A stretch of 64,000 bases of DNA from assembly GCA_050297535.1 (NCBI GenBank), contig JBNKSV010000007.1, forward strand, positions 1 through 64,000, written 5' to 3'. The position numbers were made by a program, and so were the translations under genes. Shown one piece after another: positions 44,330 through 53,430 of the stretch; position 1 is the stretch's first letter, and each line of letters starts with the position of its first letter. Under the pieces are notes generated by a model. It worked only from the letters and a program-made list of their open reading frames with translations. It was not told where the DNA came from and made no database searches. This stretch comes from JAAGZL01 sp050297535. Its GTDB lineage: Bacteria > Pseudomonadota > Gammaproteobacteria > Chromatiales > Chromatiaceae.

Positions 44330-47300
44330 TCAGGATGATTGCTTCAACCAGGACGTAACATCCTCCACGCTCAACGGCATGGCAAAAATATTACCCTGAC
44401 CTGCCTCGCACCCCATCTTACGCAGTGAATCCAACTGCCTATCTGTCTCTATACCCTCGGCGATAACGGAAAGACCGAGGTGGCTGGCCATAGACAGGAT
44501 GGTCTGAGTTATGGCTTTATCGTCCGGGTTCGATCCCACCTCATCGATAAAGGTACGATCAATCTTCAACTCATCAATCGGATATTTCCGCAATGCCCCA
44601 AGTGAGGAATATCCGGTACCAAAGTCGTCGATGCTCAGTTTGACACCCAAAGCCTTAAGGTCACGCAATATATTTTGGGTGTGGTCCCCCTCCAACATGA
44701 GAACCGTCTCGGTCACCTCCAGGGTAAGCAGGTTGGCTTCTAGGTGATAATGGGACAACAGGCGTGTCATCGAAGAGGCAAGATTGGCATTCCGAAACTG
44801 CTCAGCAGAGACATTGATAGAGAGTTGCGGCACCTTGAACCCCTGAGTAATCCAACTTGCCAATTGCCGACATGCCGCATCTGCGACCCATTCTCCCAAA
44901 TGATGAATGAGTCCTGATTGCTCTGCCATGGGAATAAACTTATCCGGCATCACCAATCCCTCGTCCGGATGATTCCAGCGCACCAGCGCCTCAATCCCCA
45001 CCAGCTCCTGGGTCTGTAGATTGACCTGGGGCTGATAGACCAGGAACAGCTCACCATTCTCAATAGCCCGGCGCAGACCGTGGCCCAGGGTCAGGCGCTC
45101 ACTGGCGGCCCTCTTCAGATCATCGGTACAGAACTGGTGGTTACGCTTGCCACTCTCCTTGGCCTTGTACATGGCATTATCCGCATTCTTCAGCAGGGTC
45201 TCAGCATCGTCTCCATCATCAGGGAATATAGCTATACCCATGCTGGCGCTGACAAAGACCGGACGGCCAGCAACACTAATGGAATGACTAAGGGCCTCGG
45301 TAATCCGCCTGGCGGTACTGTCCGCCTCACCGATATTGGTATCTTCAATAAGCAGGGCAAATTCATCACCGCCAAAGCGGGCAACTGTATCTGCGGAACG
45401 CAAACAACCACGCAACACCTTAGCCACCTCAACCAGCATCTCATCGCCAGCGGCATGACCAAGGGAATCATTCACTACCTTGAAATTATCGAGATCGAAG
45501 AAAAATACAGCAAACATCCCTTTAGTCCGTTCGCTCCGCATAATTGCCTGGCGGATACGGTCGAGGAACAGGGCGCGATTGGGCAACGAGGTCAGTTCAT
45601 CATGGGTGGCGAGAAACTCCACCTTCTTCTGCGACTCCTTCACCATGGTGATGTCACTGAAGATACCGACATAGTTCGTAACGGTTCCGTCAGAATCGTG
45701 CACCGTATTGATGGTAAGCCACTCGGGATAGACCTCGCCTGACTTACGCTTATTCCATATCTCGCCCTGCCACCAGCCATTCTCCCGCAGCCTATCCCAC
45801 ATCTCTTGATAGAACTCATCTTTGTGTCGCCCTGAGGCAAGCACGCTCGGGGTCTCACCGATAACCTCATCGGCATGATATCCGGTCACCTTGGAGAAGG
45901 CGTCATTAACCGTGAGAATATGCTGCTCCGGATCTGTAACCACGATCCCCTCCCCGGCCCGATCAAAGACCCGCGCCGCCAGACGCAACTGCTCTTCCGC
46001 GTGTTTGCGATCCGTAATATCTGTAGACTGTGTACAGATTCCTTGAACCACGTTGTCCGCGCTGAACAGGGGGAAACGAATGGAAAGCAGATAACGATTA
46101 CCGTCCTTATGCTCCAGAGATTCTTCCGACTCTATCGCCTCCTGACAACGGATCACCTCCAACTCTTTGGTCCGGGTGTGATCACCGGTCTTTTTACCGA
46201 AGATCTGCGTATCGGTCCTACCGACCACATCGTCCGCATTCAAACCAAATCTCTTCTCAAAACGACGGTTGACAAATTCATAGCGTCCCGCCAGATCTTT
46301 AAGGGTAACGATGGAGGTGGAGTTGTCCATGATCGCCATAAGGCGCTCACGGCTTTCATTCATCTTGCGTTCCTGGGCCAGATGCTCGGTCCGGTCCAGT
46401 AGGGTTATGATGGCGCCGAAATGGCCAGGCTTGGTGGTCTCGTAAGGCGCGATGTAAAGCAGATAGTGCCGCTCGTTGGAGAATATCGACTCCTCGATGG
46501 TGACGTTATTATCCATGGCCTCGCGCACCTTCGAGGTAAAGTCCTGCATACCTGGCGGCAGACGCATGGCCGTTAACGCCTGCCCGATGGATTTATCCGT
46601 CAACATAAACACCGTGGCCGCCGGGCTGTTAAAACGAGTCAATTCCATCTCTTTATTGCACACCATGATCGGTAGCCCAACGCTATTCTGGATCTTCTCC
46701 AGATCATTCAGCGCCTCGGCCAACTCACCTGACCGCACCTGTAACTCTTCGTTTACGGTGGTCAGTTCTTCGTTGGTAGATTGCAACTCCTCATTGGCCG
46801 CCTCTAACTCCTCGTTGGAAGACTGCAGTTCTTCATTGGCAGCCTGCACTTCTTCATTCAGGGCCTGCATCTCCTCATTAGAGGTTTCCAACTCCTCAAT
46901 AACCGTTTGCAGACGTTCGCGGGTGGAGATCAGTTCCTCCTCCATTGCCTTCACGTCCAGCGTCTCGTCCAAACTGTCGATCTGAGTCTGGGACTGCTCC
47001 TCCTTTGTCTCCTTCACGTGCTCGAATGCAATCAGGAAAAACGAGCTGGACACACCCCGTTCTATAGGATGTATCACCATACGGATGCGTTGTTTCCCAT
47101 CCTGAGTCTTAATACTATGCACTCGCCCTGTAGCAGTCTCCAGTTTTTGCTCCACCTGATGCACCAGCAGGTTTAGATCTGCGCGGAACTCGCGGCGGAT
47201 CAACTGTTGCAGATTAGTGCTTGGTTTACCGGCCACCACCGTTAGGAACGGCGCCACCTCACCATGCATGTGCTGAATATCGAAGGACGCATTGATAAGT

Positions 47301-49069
47301 ATGGTGGCTGGAATATACGCATTAGTGGCCGCATCAAGCAGACGCTGCTGCATATCTGGCTGGGTTTGACTTCTGCGTCCATCGGTATCCGGCAGCCGCA
47401 GGGTCGGATGCGGTATCAACCGTGATTGCCCGGGACGCCGCCGATAGATTCGCGCAAGTTTATCCACTACCTCAAACAGCCCCTCCTGTTGAAAAATACC
47501 TTCCGATTTACCCAGAAACAGGTAGCCTCCGGTATTAAGTCCGTAGTAGAAGGTTGCCAGCACCTTTGACTGCAGCTCATTCTGCAGATAGATAAGGACG
47601 TTACGGCAGGTAACCAGATCGAGACGCAGGAACGGTGGATCCTGTACCAGATCCTGGCGGGCCACCACCACCATATCGCGCAGAACACGCGATATCTCAT
47701 AGCGGCCATTGGTATTGGTGAAATAGCGGGCTATCAGTTCAGGCGCCATATCCACCAGGGCCGCCTCTGAATAGGAGCCGCGACGAGCAATCGCCAGTGC
47801 GCTCAGATCCAGATCGGTGGCAAAGATCTGAATACGGTACTGACTGGCTTCCTTGCCTAACAATTCCGCTAACAGGATAGCGATACTATAGGCCTCTTCG
47901 CCAGTGGCGCATCCTGCCACCCAGACACGGACCTCATCGCCTGGTCGCTTGTGCTTGAGCATGCTCTCCAGGGAGCTGCGCAATACGGAGAAGGCCTCCG
48001 GATCGCGAAAAAAAGAGGTCACCGAGATCAGAATATCCTTACACAAATGTTCCAATTCTTCGGTATCCATCTCCACCAATGCGAGGTAGTCGTCCGGATT
48101 GGAGACATGTCTGGTAGCCATGCGTCGCTCGATACGCCGCCACAACGTCCCCTCTTTATAACCACCGAAATCAATGCGGGTATGATGTTTGACCCGCATC
48201 AACAGTTTTTTCAGGGTAGTGGCAGCTGCTGGCGGTTTCACATCTATCGTAACCAGACCGTGAGAGCGAACAAGCTGCGCGATCTCGCGTGCAATACCCT
48301 CGGCGGGCAGCACCCAGTCTACGCATCCGGTGTCGATAGCTGCCTGGGGCATACCGCTGTATTTGGCGCTATTTGGATCCTGGGCGAAGGTAAAGCCACC
48401 AACCGCTTTAATGTCACGTATGCCGGCCGCACCGTCACTGCCTGTTCCTGACAGAATCACACCGATAGCGTCTTCACTCCTCTCCGCCGCCAGGGATGAA
48501 AAAAAGGCATTTACCGATGGCCGTGGCATCGCCTCGCGCGGGGCATCCCGGAATATAAAACGACCGTCGCGCCGAACCACATTCGTGCCAGGCGGCGTGA
48601 CATAGATGGTATCCGGTTCCGGTACGGTCTCATGCTCAATCTCCTGGACCGCCATGGCCGTCTCGCGGCTCAACAACTGCACCATCATACTGCGGTGAGT
48701 TGGAGAGAGATGCTGAATAAGTACGTAAGAGACGCCCAGATCGACCGGCAATGCTGCAACCAGGTTGGAAAGCGCCTCTAAGCCACCGGCTGAGGAACCT
48801 ATACCGATAAGGAAAGAACGGGTATCTACAGTAGGCTTAGCCTTCTGTTTTCTAGCCGTCGGTTTCGCCACCTTTTTGGCTGTGGTCTTACGAACTGCCT
48901 TCTTTTTGGCTACTGTCTTGCTAGCGGCCTTCTTTTTAATAGGCCTGGCGACTGGGGTTGTTTGGGACCGGACTTTTTTCTGCCTGGACGCAACTACGCC
49001 ACGCTTATTAGTTTCCTTATTTTCTTCTCCGGACCCAGCCTGTTTCTTCGCAGGTCTTTTAGTAACCAT
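44330..49069 (-). CDS. CheB-CheR-PAS-GGDEF-EAL multidomain signalling protein
   Basis: A 1579-residue cytosolic protein. Residues 1-80 form a Lys/Ala/Thr-rich basic tail. A CheB methylesterase domain follows (about 85-270: IGSSAGGLEALS, QHLSPTHRS, LSGTGSDGAAG). Next is CheR methyltransferase (about 290-545: VWVAGCATGEEAYSIA), a long Glu/Asn-rich coiled coil (about 710-800) and three PAS-like domains. GGDEF (about 1157-1310) and EAL (about 1330-1575) end the protein. The RFGGDEF and GIEALVRW motifs are intact, so both c-di-GMP synthesis and hydrolysis are possible. CheB-CheR-PAS fusions are known; the addition of the bifunctional c-di-GMP module is less usual. No chemoreceptor gene adjoins it. 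Confidence 0.88.
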   Translation of the reverse strand: MVTKRPAKKQAGSGEENKETNKRGVVASRQKKVRSQTTPVARPIKKKAASKTVAKKKAVRKTTAKKVAKPTARKQKAKPTVDTRSFLIGIGSSAGGLEALSNLVAALPVDLGVSYVLIQHLSPTHRSMMVQLLSRETAMAVQEIEHETVPEPDTIYVTPPGTNVVRRDGRFIFRDAPREAMPRPSVNAFFSSLAAERSEDAIGVILSGTGSDGAAGIRDIKAVGGFTFAQDPNSAKYSGMPQAAIDTGCVDWVLPAEGIAREIAQLVRSHGLVTIDVKPPAAATTLKKLLMRVKHHTRIDFGGYKEGTLWRRIERRMATRHVSNPDDYLALVEMDTEELEHLCKDILISVTSFFRDPEAFSVLRSSLESMLKHKRPGDEVRVWVAGCATGEEAYSIAILLAELLGKEASQYRIQIFATDLDLSALAIARRGSYSEAALVDMAPELIARYFTNTNGRYEISRVLRDMVVVARQDLVQDPPFLRLDLVTCRNVLIYLQNELQSKVLATFYYGLNTGGYLFLGKSEGIFQQEGLFEVVDKLARIYRRRPGQSRLIPHPTLRLPDTDGRRSQTQPDMQQRLLDAATNAYIPATILINASFDIQHMHGEVAPFLTVVAGKPSTNLQQLIRREFRADLNLLVHQVEQKLETATGRVHSIKTQDGKQRIRMVIHPIERGVSSSFFLIAFEHVKETKEEQSQTQIDSLDETLDVKAMEEELISTRERLQTVIEELETSNEEMQALNEEVQAANEELQSSNEELEAANEELQSTNEELTTVNEELQVRSGELAEALNDLEKIQNSVGLPIMVCNKEMELTRFNSPAATVFMLTDKSIGQALTAMRLPPGMQDFTSKVREAMDNNVTIEESIFSNERHYLLYIAPYETTKPGHFGAIITLLDRTEHLAQERKMNESRERLMAIMDNSTSIVTLKDLAGRYEFVNRRFEKRFGLNADDVVGRTDTQIFGKKTGDHTRTKELEVIRCQEAIESEESLEHKDGNRYLLSIRFPLFSADNVVQGICTQSTDITDRKHAEEQLRLAARVFDRAGEGIVVTDPEQHILTVNDAFSKVTGYHADEVIGETPSVLASGRHKDEFYQEMWDRLRENGWWQGEIWNKRKSGEVYPEWLTINTVHDSDGTVTNYVGIFSDITMVKESQKKVEFLATHDELTSLPNRALFLDRIRQAIMRSERTKGMFAVFFFDLDNFKVVNDSLGHAAGDEMLVEVAKVLRGCLRSADTVARFGGDEFALLIEDTNIGEADSTARRITEALSHSISVAGRPVFVSASMGIAIFPDDGDDAETLLKNADNAMYKAKESGKRNHQFCTDDLKRAASERLTLGHGLRRAIENGELFLVYQPQVNLQTQELVGIEALVRWNHPDEGLVMPDKFIPMAEQSGLIHHLGEWVADAACRQLASWITQGFKVPQLSINVSAEQFRNANLASSMTRLLSHYHLEANLLTLEVTETVLMLEGDHTQNILRDLKALGVKLSIDDFGTGYSSLGALRKYPIDELKIDRTFIDEVGSNPDDKAITQTILSMASHLGLSVIAEGIETDRQLDSLRKMGCEAGQGNIFAMPLSVEDVTSWLKQSS

Positions 49070-49196
49070 TCTTTAATACCCCAAACACCTATGTGCATTC
49101 GCTGTCGCCTAGTATCTCATCTTCTTCAGAAACCCATGTAAGAAGATTACCTTAGATACATGGCTTCTAACATGCTCATGATACACACATCACTAC

Positions 49197-49790
49197 TCAC
49201 ATATCCACAACCGCAAACCTCTCCACCCATATAACCTCGCAGGCATGGTTGCCGGTATCCTCCCTGGTCAGGGAACTCTTCCAGCGCCTCCCATCGTCCG
49301 CGACCACTTCAACCAGATAACCTTCAAGCTCGATGACATCCCCCTTTCTGGAGCGCTTGATATCCGCCGCGACTACGGAATCCGCCGGGATCATGTGCAT
49401 GTTGGCGCTGTGGGTCTCAATCTCCCGCTTCGGGATAGGCAGTGAGTTGGCATGCCAGCGATACCAGCGCCCACTTTGGGATATTTCGAGTTGTGCTATA
49501 ACCGCCTCGTCTGACATCCTGCCCCACCCCAGGGCCAGGTCCACCGGTGACACCTCCGCCTCCTTATCAAAGCTGTAATCCTCACGGGACAGCACCTTGG
49601 CCTTGATCTGAAACTTGGCCAAAGGGATGATTTTATTTTTGCCAAACTCAAAGCTGGCTGGATTATCAATATTGATCTGTACTGGATCATCCTCGGCCAT
49701 CACCCCTGGGCCAAGGTTTACCTCGCCAGGCATTGACCAGAGTTTCCATACCGCCAGGACAATCAAGAGTAGAAAGAAAAGCTTTTTCAT
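49197..49790 (-). CDS. Conserved-looking exported or membrane-anchored protein, unknown function
   Basis: A 197-residue protein with an N-terminal hydrophobic segment (MKKLFFLLLIVLAVWKLW) that serves as a signal anchor. The rest is soluble and rich in Trp. Features are LALGWGRMSDEAVIAQLEIS, GRWYRWHANSLPIP, a HSANMHMIPA stretch and GDVIELEGYLVEV, ending with SSLTREDTGNHACEVIWVE. This looks like a well-conserved small domain, but I cannot name the family. It lies between two c-di-GMP enzyme genes on the same strand, separated by about 110-130 bp from each. Confidence 0.7.
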   Translation of the reverse strand: MKKLFFLLLIVLAVWKLWSMPGEVNLGPGVMAEDDPVQINIDNPASFEFGKNKIIPLAKFQIKAKVLSREDYSFDKEAEVSPVDLALGWGRMSDEAVIAQLEISQSGRWYRWHANSLPIPKREIETHSANMHMIPADSVVAADIKRSRKGDVIELEGYLVEVVADDGRRWKSSLTREDTGNHACEVIWVERFAVVDM

Positions 49791-49900
49791 AATGCTATTT
49801 GCGGCTGTAATGCCAGATATCTTGAGCGGCTGCTTCCGGATGCCGCATGCTATTCGCGGACAGACGAGATATTTTGTCCTTCCCTAAAATAGTCGCTCCG

Positions 49901-51943
49901 TTATACATCAACCTTACGCATCAGATATCTCTCAAAATCCTCTGCCGACATCGGACGCGCCAGATAATATCCTTGGGCCTCATCACATTCATGGATTCGT
50001 AACAGATCCATCGTTTCCTGATCTTCCACCCCCTCGGCCACCGTTCTCAATCCAAGGATGTGCGCCAGCTTGATTATAGCCTGTACAATGGCCGCATCCT
50101 CCTGGTTTGTGGCCAATCCGCTGACAAATGATCTGTCTATCTTCAGCTTGTTTACATTAAACCGTCGCAGATAGGAAAAGCTGGAGTAGCCGGTACCGAA
50201 GTCGTCAATGGCGAGACTGAGACCGATCAGCTTGAGCCTCTGTACGGTGGCAAGCGTTTCCTCTGTATCCGAGATCAAAATAGACTCTGTAAGCTCAAGC
50301 TCCAGATACTCAGGGGGAATACCGGCTTCTTTAATAGCCTCAACCAAGGTCTCTTCCAGGTCGCCTCGCCGAAACTGTACAGGTGACAGATTGATCGCCA
50401 TTACCAAAGCCGGTAAGCCGGCCTTGCGCCACTCTGCCGTCTGACGACAGGCCTCACGCAGTACCCATTGCCCGATAGAAACAATAAGACCGCTATCCTC
50501 TGCTACCGGGATAAAACTTCCAGGACGCACCAGGCCCCGGGTTGGATGGTGCCAACGAATCAGCGCCTCTACTCCGATAATGGCATTATCCAACAAGCGT
50601 ACCTGCGGCTGATAATGCAGTACAAACTCCTCGTTCTCCAGGGCGCGATGCAGACCGGCGCGCAGTTCCAGATACTCCGAAGATGTTATGTTCATCTCGT
50701 CGGTGAAAAAACGGTATGCGTTGCGCCCGGCCGCTTTGGCTTGATAGAGGGCGGTATCCGCCTTCTTCAACAGGATATTGAAATCGTCGCTATCGTCGGG
50801 AAAGATGGCGATGCCGATAGATGCCGTTATGGATAGCTGGTGATTATCAAGCGTCATAGGTAAGGCTATGGCTTCCAAAAGCTTATGCGCCGATGTAGTT
50901 ATGTCATCGGCATCATGCACATCGGAGAGGAGGATTATAAACTCATCACCACCCTTGCGACCGACGGTATCCGTATCGCGTAAGCAAATGATCAGTCTGG
51001 CGGCAACCTCCCGCAACAGACCGTCGCCAACCGGATGACCCAGGGAGTCGTTAATAGTCTTAAAGTCATCCAGGTCCAGAAACAGCAGGGCTACCTTGGC
51101 GCCGGCACGATCCGCATAGGCAATAGAGCGTTCCAGTCGATCCGCCACCAACAACTGATTCGGCAATCCGGTAAGTGCATCATGATATGCCATATACTGC
51201 AGCTCATCTTGATGGCGTGCTTGTTGATCTAATAGCCCATTGAAGGCATGACAAACGACGCCGATCTCGTCACTGGAAAATACCGGGGCACGCTCCTCTA
51301 GTTTACCGGTATTGATCATGCTTATGGTCTCACTCAGTTTCTGAATTGGTTTTAGTACAAACCGCCCAAACTTAACCGAGACACCAATACCGAATATGGT
51401 AATCAGGCTTGCGAAGATTCCAAAGGTAATAAGCATACGACGCTTAGACCCGGCATAAACCTCCAGCAACATCGTCTCCGATGCACTATTCAATATACGC
51501 AAAGCCCCCTGCAACTGAACCAACTTGCGAAAGAGCTGGGACGACAGGATATCGCCAACCTCCGCTGCCTGTCTTCCTGGCCCAACCATACCGCTGGTTA
51601 CAAGGCCTTCAAACAACGGCCGCATATCGGTTAGGTTGGCATGAATGGCAACGACTGATTTCGCTATCGCATCACCATCAAAACCATCTTTATTAGCAGA
51701 TAGATTAAGCGCCTTATTGAATTGGTTGCGCCACTGGGTGACCGCACGGGACTGGCCATACAGCAGTACCTCATTGGTGAGCAGTACCAACTGCATACCT
51801 TCAGCATATAACGAATCAGCCGCCGTATTCTCGGAAACCGCCTCAGAAACCAAAAATTGGTTAAACCCAAATGAGGCAACTGCGGCAATGATCAGAAAGA
51901 CACCGATTACTAAACTAAACAGGAATGCGGAGCGAATCCCCAT
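49901..51943 (-). CDS. Membrane GGDEF-EAL c-di-GMP enzyme with HAMP domain
   Basis: A 680-residue inner-membrane protein. TM1 is about 8-30, a helical periplasmic region about 31-168, TM2 about 170-192, and HAMP about 193-245. GGDEF follows (about 255-415, intact KGGDEF motif near 331), then EAL (about 430-670, GVEALIRWHHP near 458 with EGVED). Both sites look intact. Its ATG overlaps the stop of the substrate-binding protein gene by one base (TAATG), so the two are translated together. The binding protein is the obvious candidate for delivering the periplasmic signal. Confidence 0.9.
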   Translation of the reverse strand: MGIRSAFLFSLVIGVFLIIAAVASFGFNQFLVSEAVSENTAADSLYAEGMQLVLLTNEVLLYGQSRAVTQWRNQFNKALNLSANKDGFDGDAIAKSVVAIHANLTDMRPLFEGLVTSGMVGPGRQAAEVGDILSSQLFRKLVQLQGALRILNSASETMLLEVYAGSKRRMLITFGIFASLITIFGIGVSVKFGRFVLKPIQKLSETISMINTGKLEERAPVFSSDEIGVVCHAFNGLLDQQARHQDELQYMAYHDALTGLPNQLLVADRLERSIAYADRAGAKVALLFLDLDDFKTINDSLGHPVGDGLLREVAARLIICLRDTDTVGRKGGDEFIILLSDVHDADDITTSAHKLLEAIALPMTLDNHQLSITASIGIAIFPDDSDDFNILLKKADTALYQAKAAGRNAYRFFTDEMNITSSEYLELRAGLHRALENEEFVLHYQPQVRLLDNAIIGVEALIRWHHPTRGLVRPGSFIPVAEDSGLIVSIGQWVLREACRQTAEWRKAGLPALVMAINLSPVQFRRGDLEETLVEAIKEAGIPPEYLELELTESILISDTEETLATVQRLKLIGLSLAIDDFGTGYSSFSYLRRFNVNKLKIDRSFVSGLATNQEDAAIVQAIIKLAHILGLRTVAEGVEDQETMDLLRIHECDEAQGYYLARPMSAEDFERYLMRKVDV

Positions 51944-53025
51944 TATCGTCCTACGTTGGAAGATAGGGGATTACGGTATGGCAGGGAACGCGCAGAAAGC
52001 ACCGTCACTGCGGCAGGATTGACCTGTTTCAGCTCGTCGGCATGGATAAACTTGGAAAAATCCGGGATGGCCTTGTCTTCATTACCTTTCCGGCGCTGCA
52101 GCCAACGGGCCTCACCATCCATTGCCACCAACACCTCCTGCGGTAAGGTCACAGACAACTTCATGCGTTGCCACTGCTTCTCTATATATGGGATGTTGAG
52201 TCCGAATCTGTTGGCAAGATCTAACTTGGCCTGTTCCCTATGTGCCTGCACCCATTGCTCCGCCTTTACCAACGCACGCAATAGCCGTACCCTGGCCTGT
52301 TCGGCACCAGGGATCTGCTTCGCCTGGGTCACCAACAACATATAGACATCGAACCCTTCCCCACCAAAATTGACACAATCCGCTCCCAATGCCGTCTCTA
52401 TCTCTTCGACGTGCGATCCCCAGGTTATAGCGGCGTCGATATTGCCGGCGATAAGCTCTAAGACGATCTGATCCGCGGAGAGATTGACCAATGTAACATC
52501 ATTGGTCGTCAACTGATTGAGGGCCAGAAACACACTCAGGGAATACTCCCCCCCGGATGGCATAGTTACCCCGATCCGTTTCCCCTTGAGGTCAGCCGGT
52601 TTGGTGATTCCGTGATCGCGACGCCCTATTATCCCCTTGTTCCGGTAGTGCGAAATACTGCTCAGGATGCGCAGGTCTGATTTGATCATAGCCTCTGTGG
52701 CCACCACAAACTCGGACGCTGTAGCGACATCCACCTCTCCGGCACGCAGGGCATCCATTGCCTCCTTGCCAGAAGAGTAGCTTTTTACCTCAACAATAAC
52801 GCCAGACTCTTCATAGAAACCCTGGTCCAACGCGACCCACTCCAGCGCCCCGACATCGCCAGCATAGGCGCCCAGGCGAATACGCTCTGCCGCCCCCAGC
52901 CACGACCAATCCATCCAATTTATGTAGGCCGCTAACGGCACTGCCGCAAGCACCAACAGGATGGCTATACCTATTACAAAAGGCCTTTTTACCTGCCTGA
53001 GACCAGAGCTCTTGTGATCACTCAT
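51943..53025 (-). CDS. NMT1/SsuA-type substrate-binding protein with N-terminal anchor
   Basis: A 360-residue periplasmic binding protein. An N-terminal hydrophobic helix (about 17-37) has no obvious cleavage or lipobox, so it is probably membrane-tethered. The body has IRLGAYAGDVGALEWVALDQGFYEESGVIVEV and the central TYPE II fold of nitrate/sulfonate/thiamine-precursor binding proteins. No ABC permease or ATPase gene is near; instead the GGDEF-EAL gene starts on its stop codon. This suggests sensing rather than transport. Confidence 0.85.
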   Translation of the reverse strand: MSDHKSSGLRQVKRPFVIGIAILLVLAAVPLAAYINWMDWSWLGAAERIRLGAYAGDVGALEWVALDQGFYEESGVIVEVKSYSSGKEAMDALRAGEVDVATASEFVVATEAMIKSDLRILSSISHYRNKGIIGRRDHGITKPADLKGKRIGVTMPSGGEYSLSVFLALNQLTTNDVTLVNLSADQIVLELIAGNIDAAITWGSHVEEIETALGADCVNFGGEGFDVYMLLVTQAKQIPGAEQARVRLLRALVKAEQWVQAHREQAKLDLANRFGLNIPYIEKQWQRMKLSVTLPQEVLVAMDGEARWLQRRKGNEDKAIPDFSKFIHADELKQVNPAAVTVLSARSLPYRNPLSSNVGR

Positions 53026-53430
53026 AAAACACCACTATAGTTTTACCATGTGCACATAAATCTCAATACCACCGTAAATAAGTTGAAAGACACTCCCACC
53101 ACTAGATCATACGGCAGCCCAAAATGATGCATGGACATACGGGCTGGCCGCTGGTGAGATGGATGGAATGGCTAGAATGGCAATCCAAAATGTGAGAAAC
53201 GTCTTGGCGATCGAATAAAATATTCCACTTGTCTAAGCCTTCCCTACCACAAGCCCTCCGCCTATTTACTGAGGTTACCATTTCCCTTTACTTAACCTAG
53301 ATAGCAACTCCGAATGCGATAGAAACATAGATATCAGACTGGCTCATTTCCCGGCTATTTTCAAGGTAGGCACGTAAGATATGAGTACTAGTACTCTGTG
53401 TTGGATAGCTATAGACTCTGGCGAAACCTG
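53026..53430. other. Intergenic region without a gene
   Basis: A 405-bp gap between acnA (stop at 53431) and the start of the substrate-binding protein gene. The only clear structure is a perfect 14-bp palindrome, GAGTACTAGTACTC, at 53383-53396, about 35 nt beyond the acnA stop. No coding frame is convincing. Confidence 0.6.

Noticed and set aside
45080..45742. 220-residue frame antisense to the CheB-CheR fusion gene
   Set aside because: Shadow frame within the GGDEF/PAS coding region.
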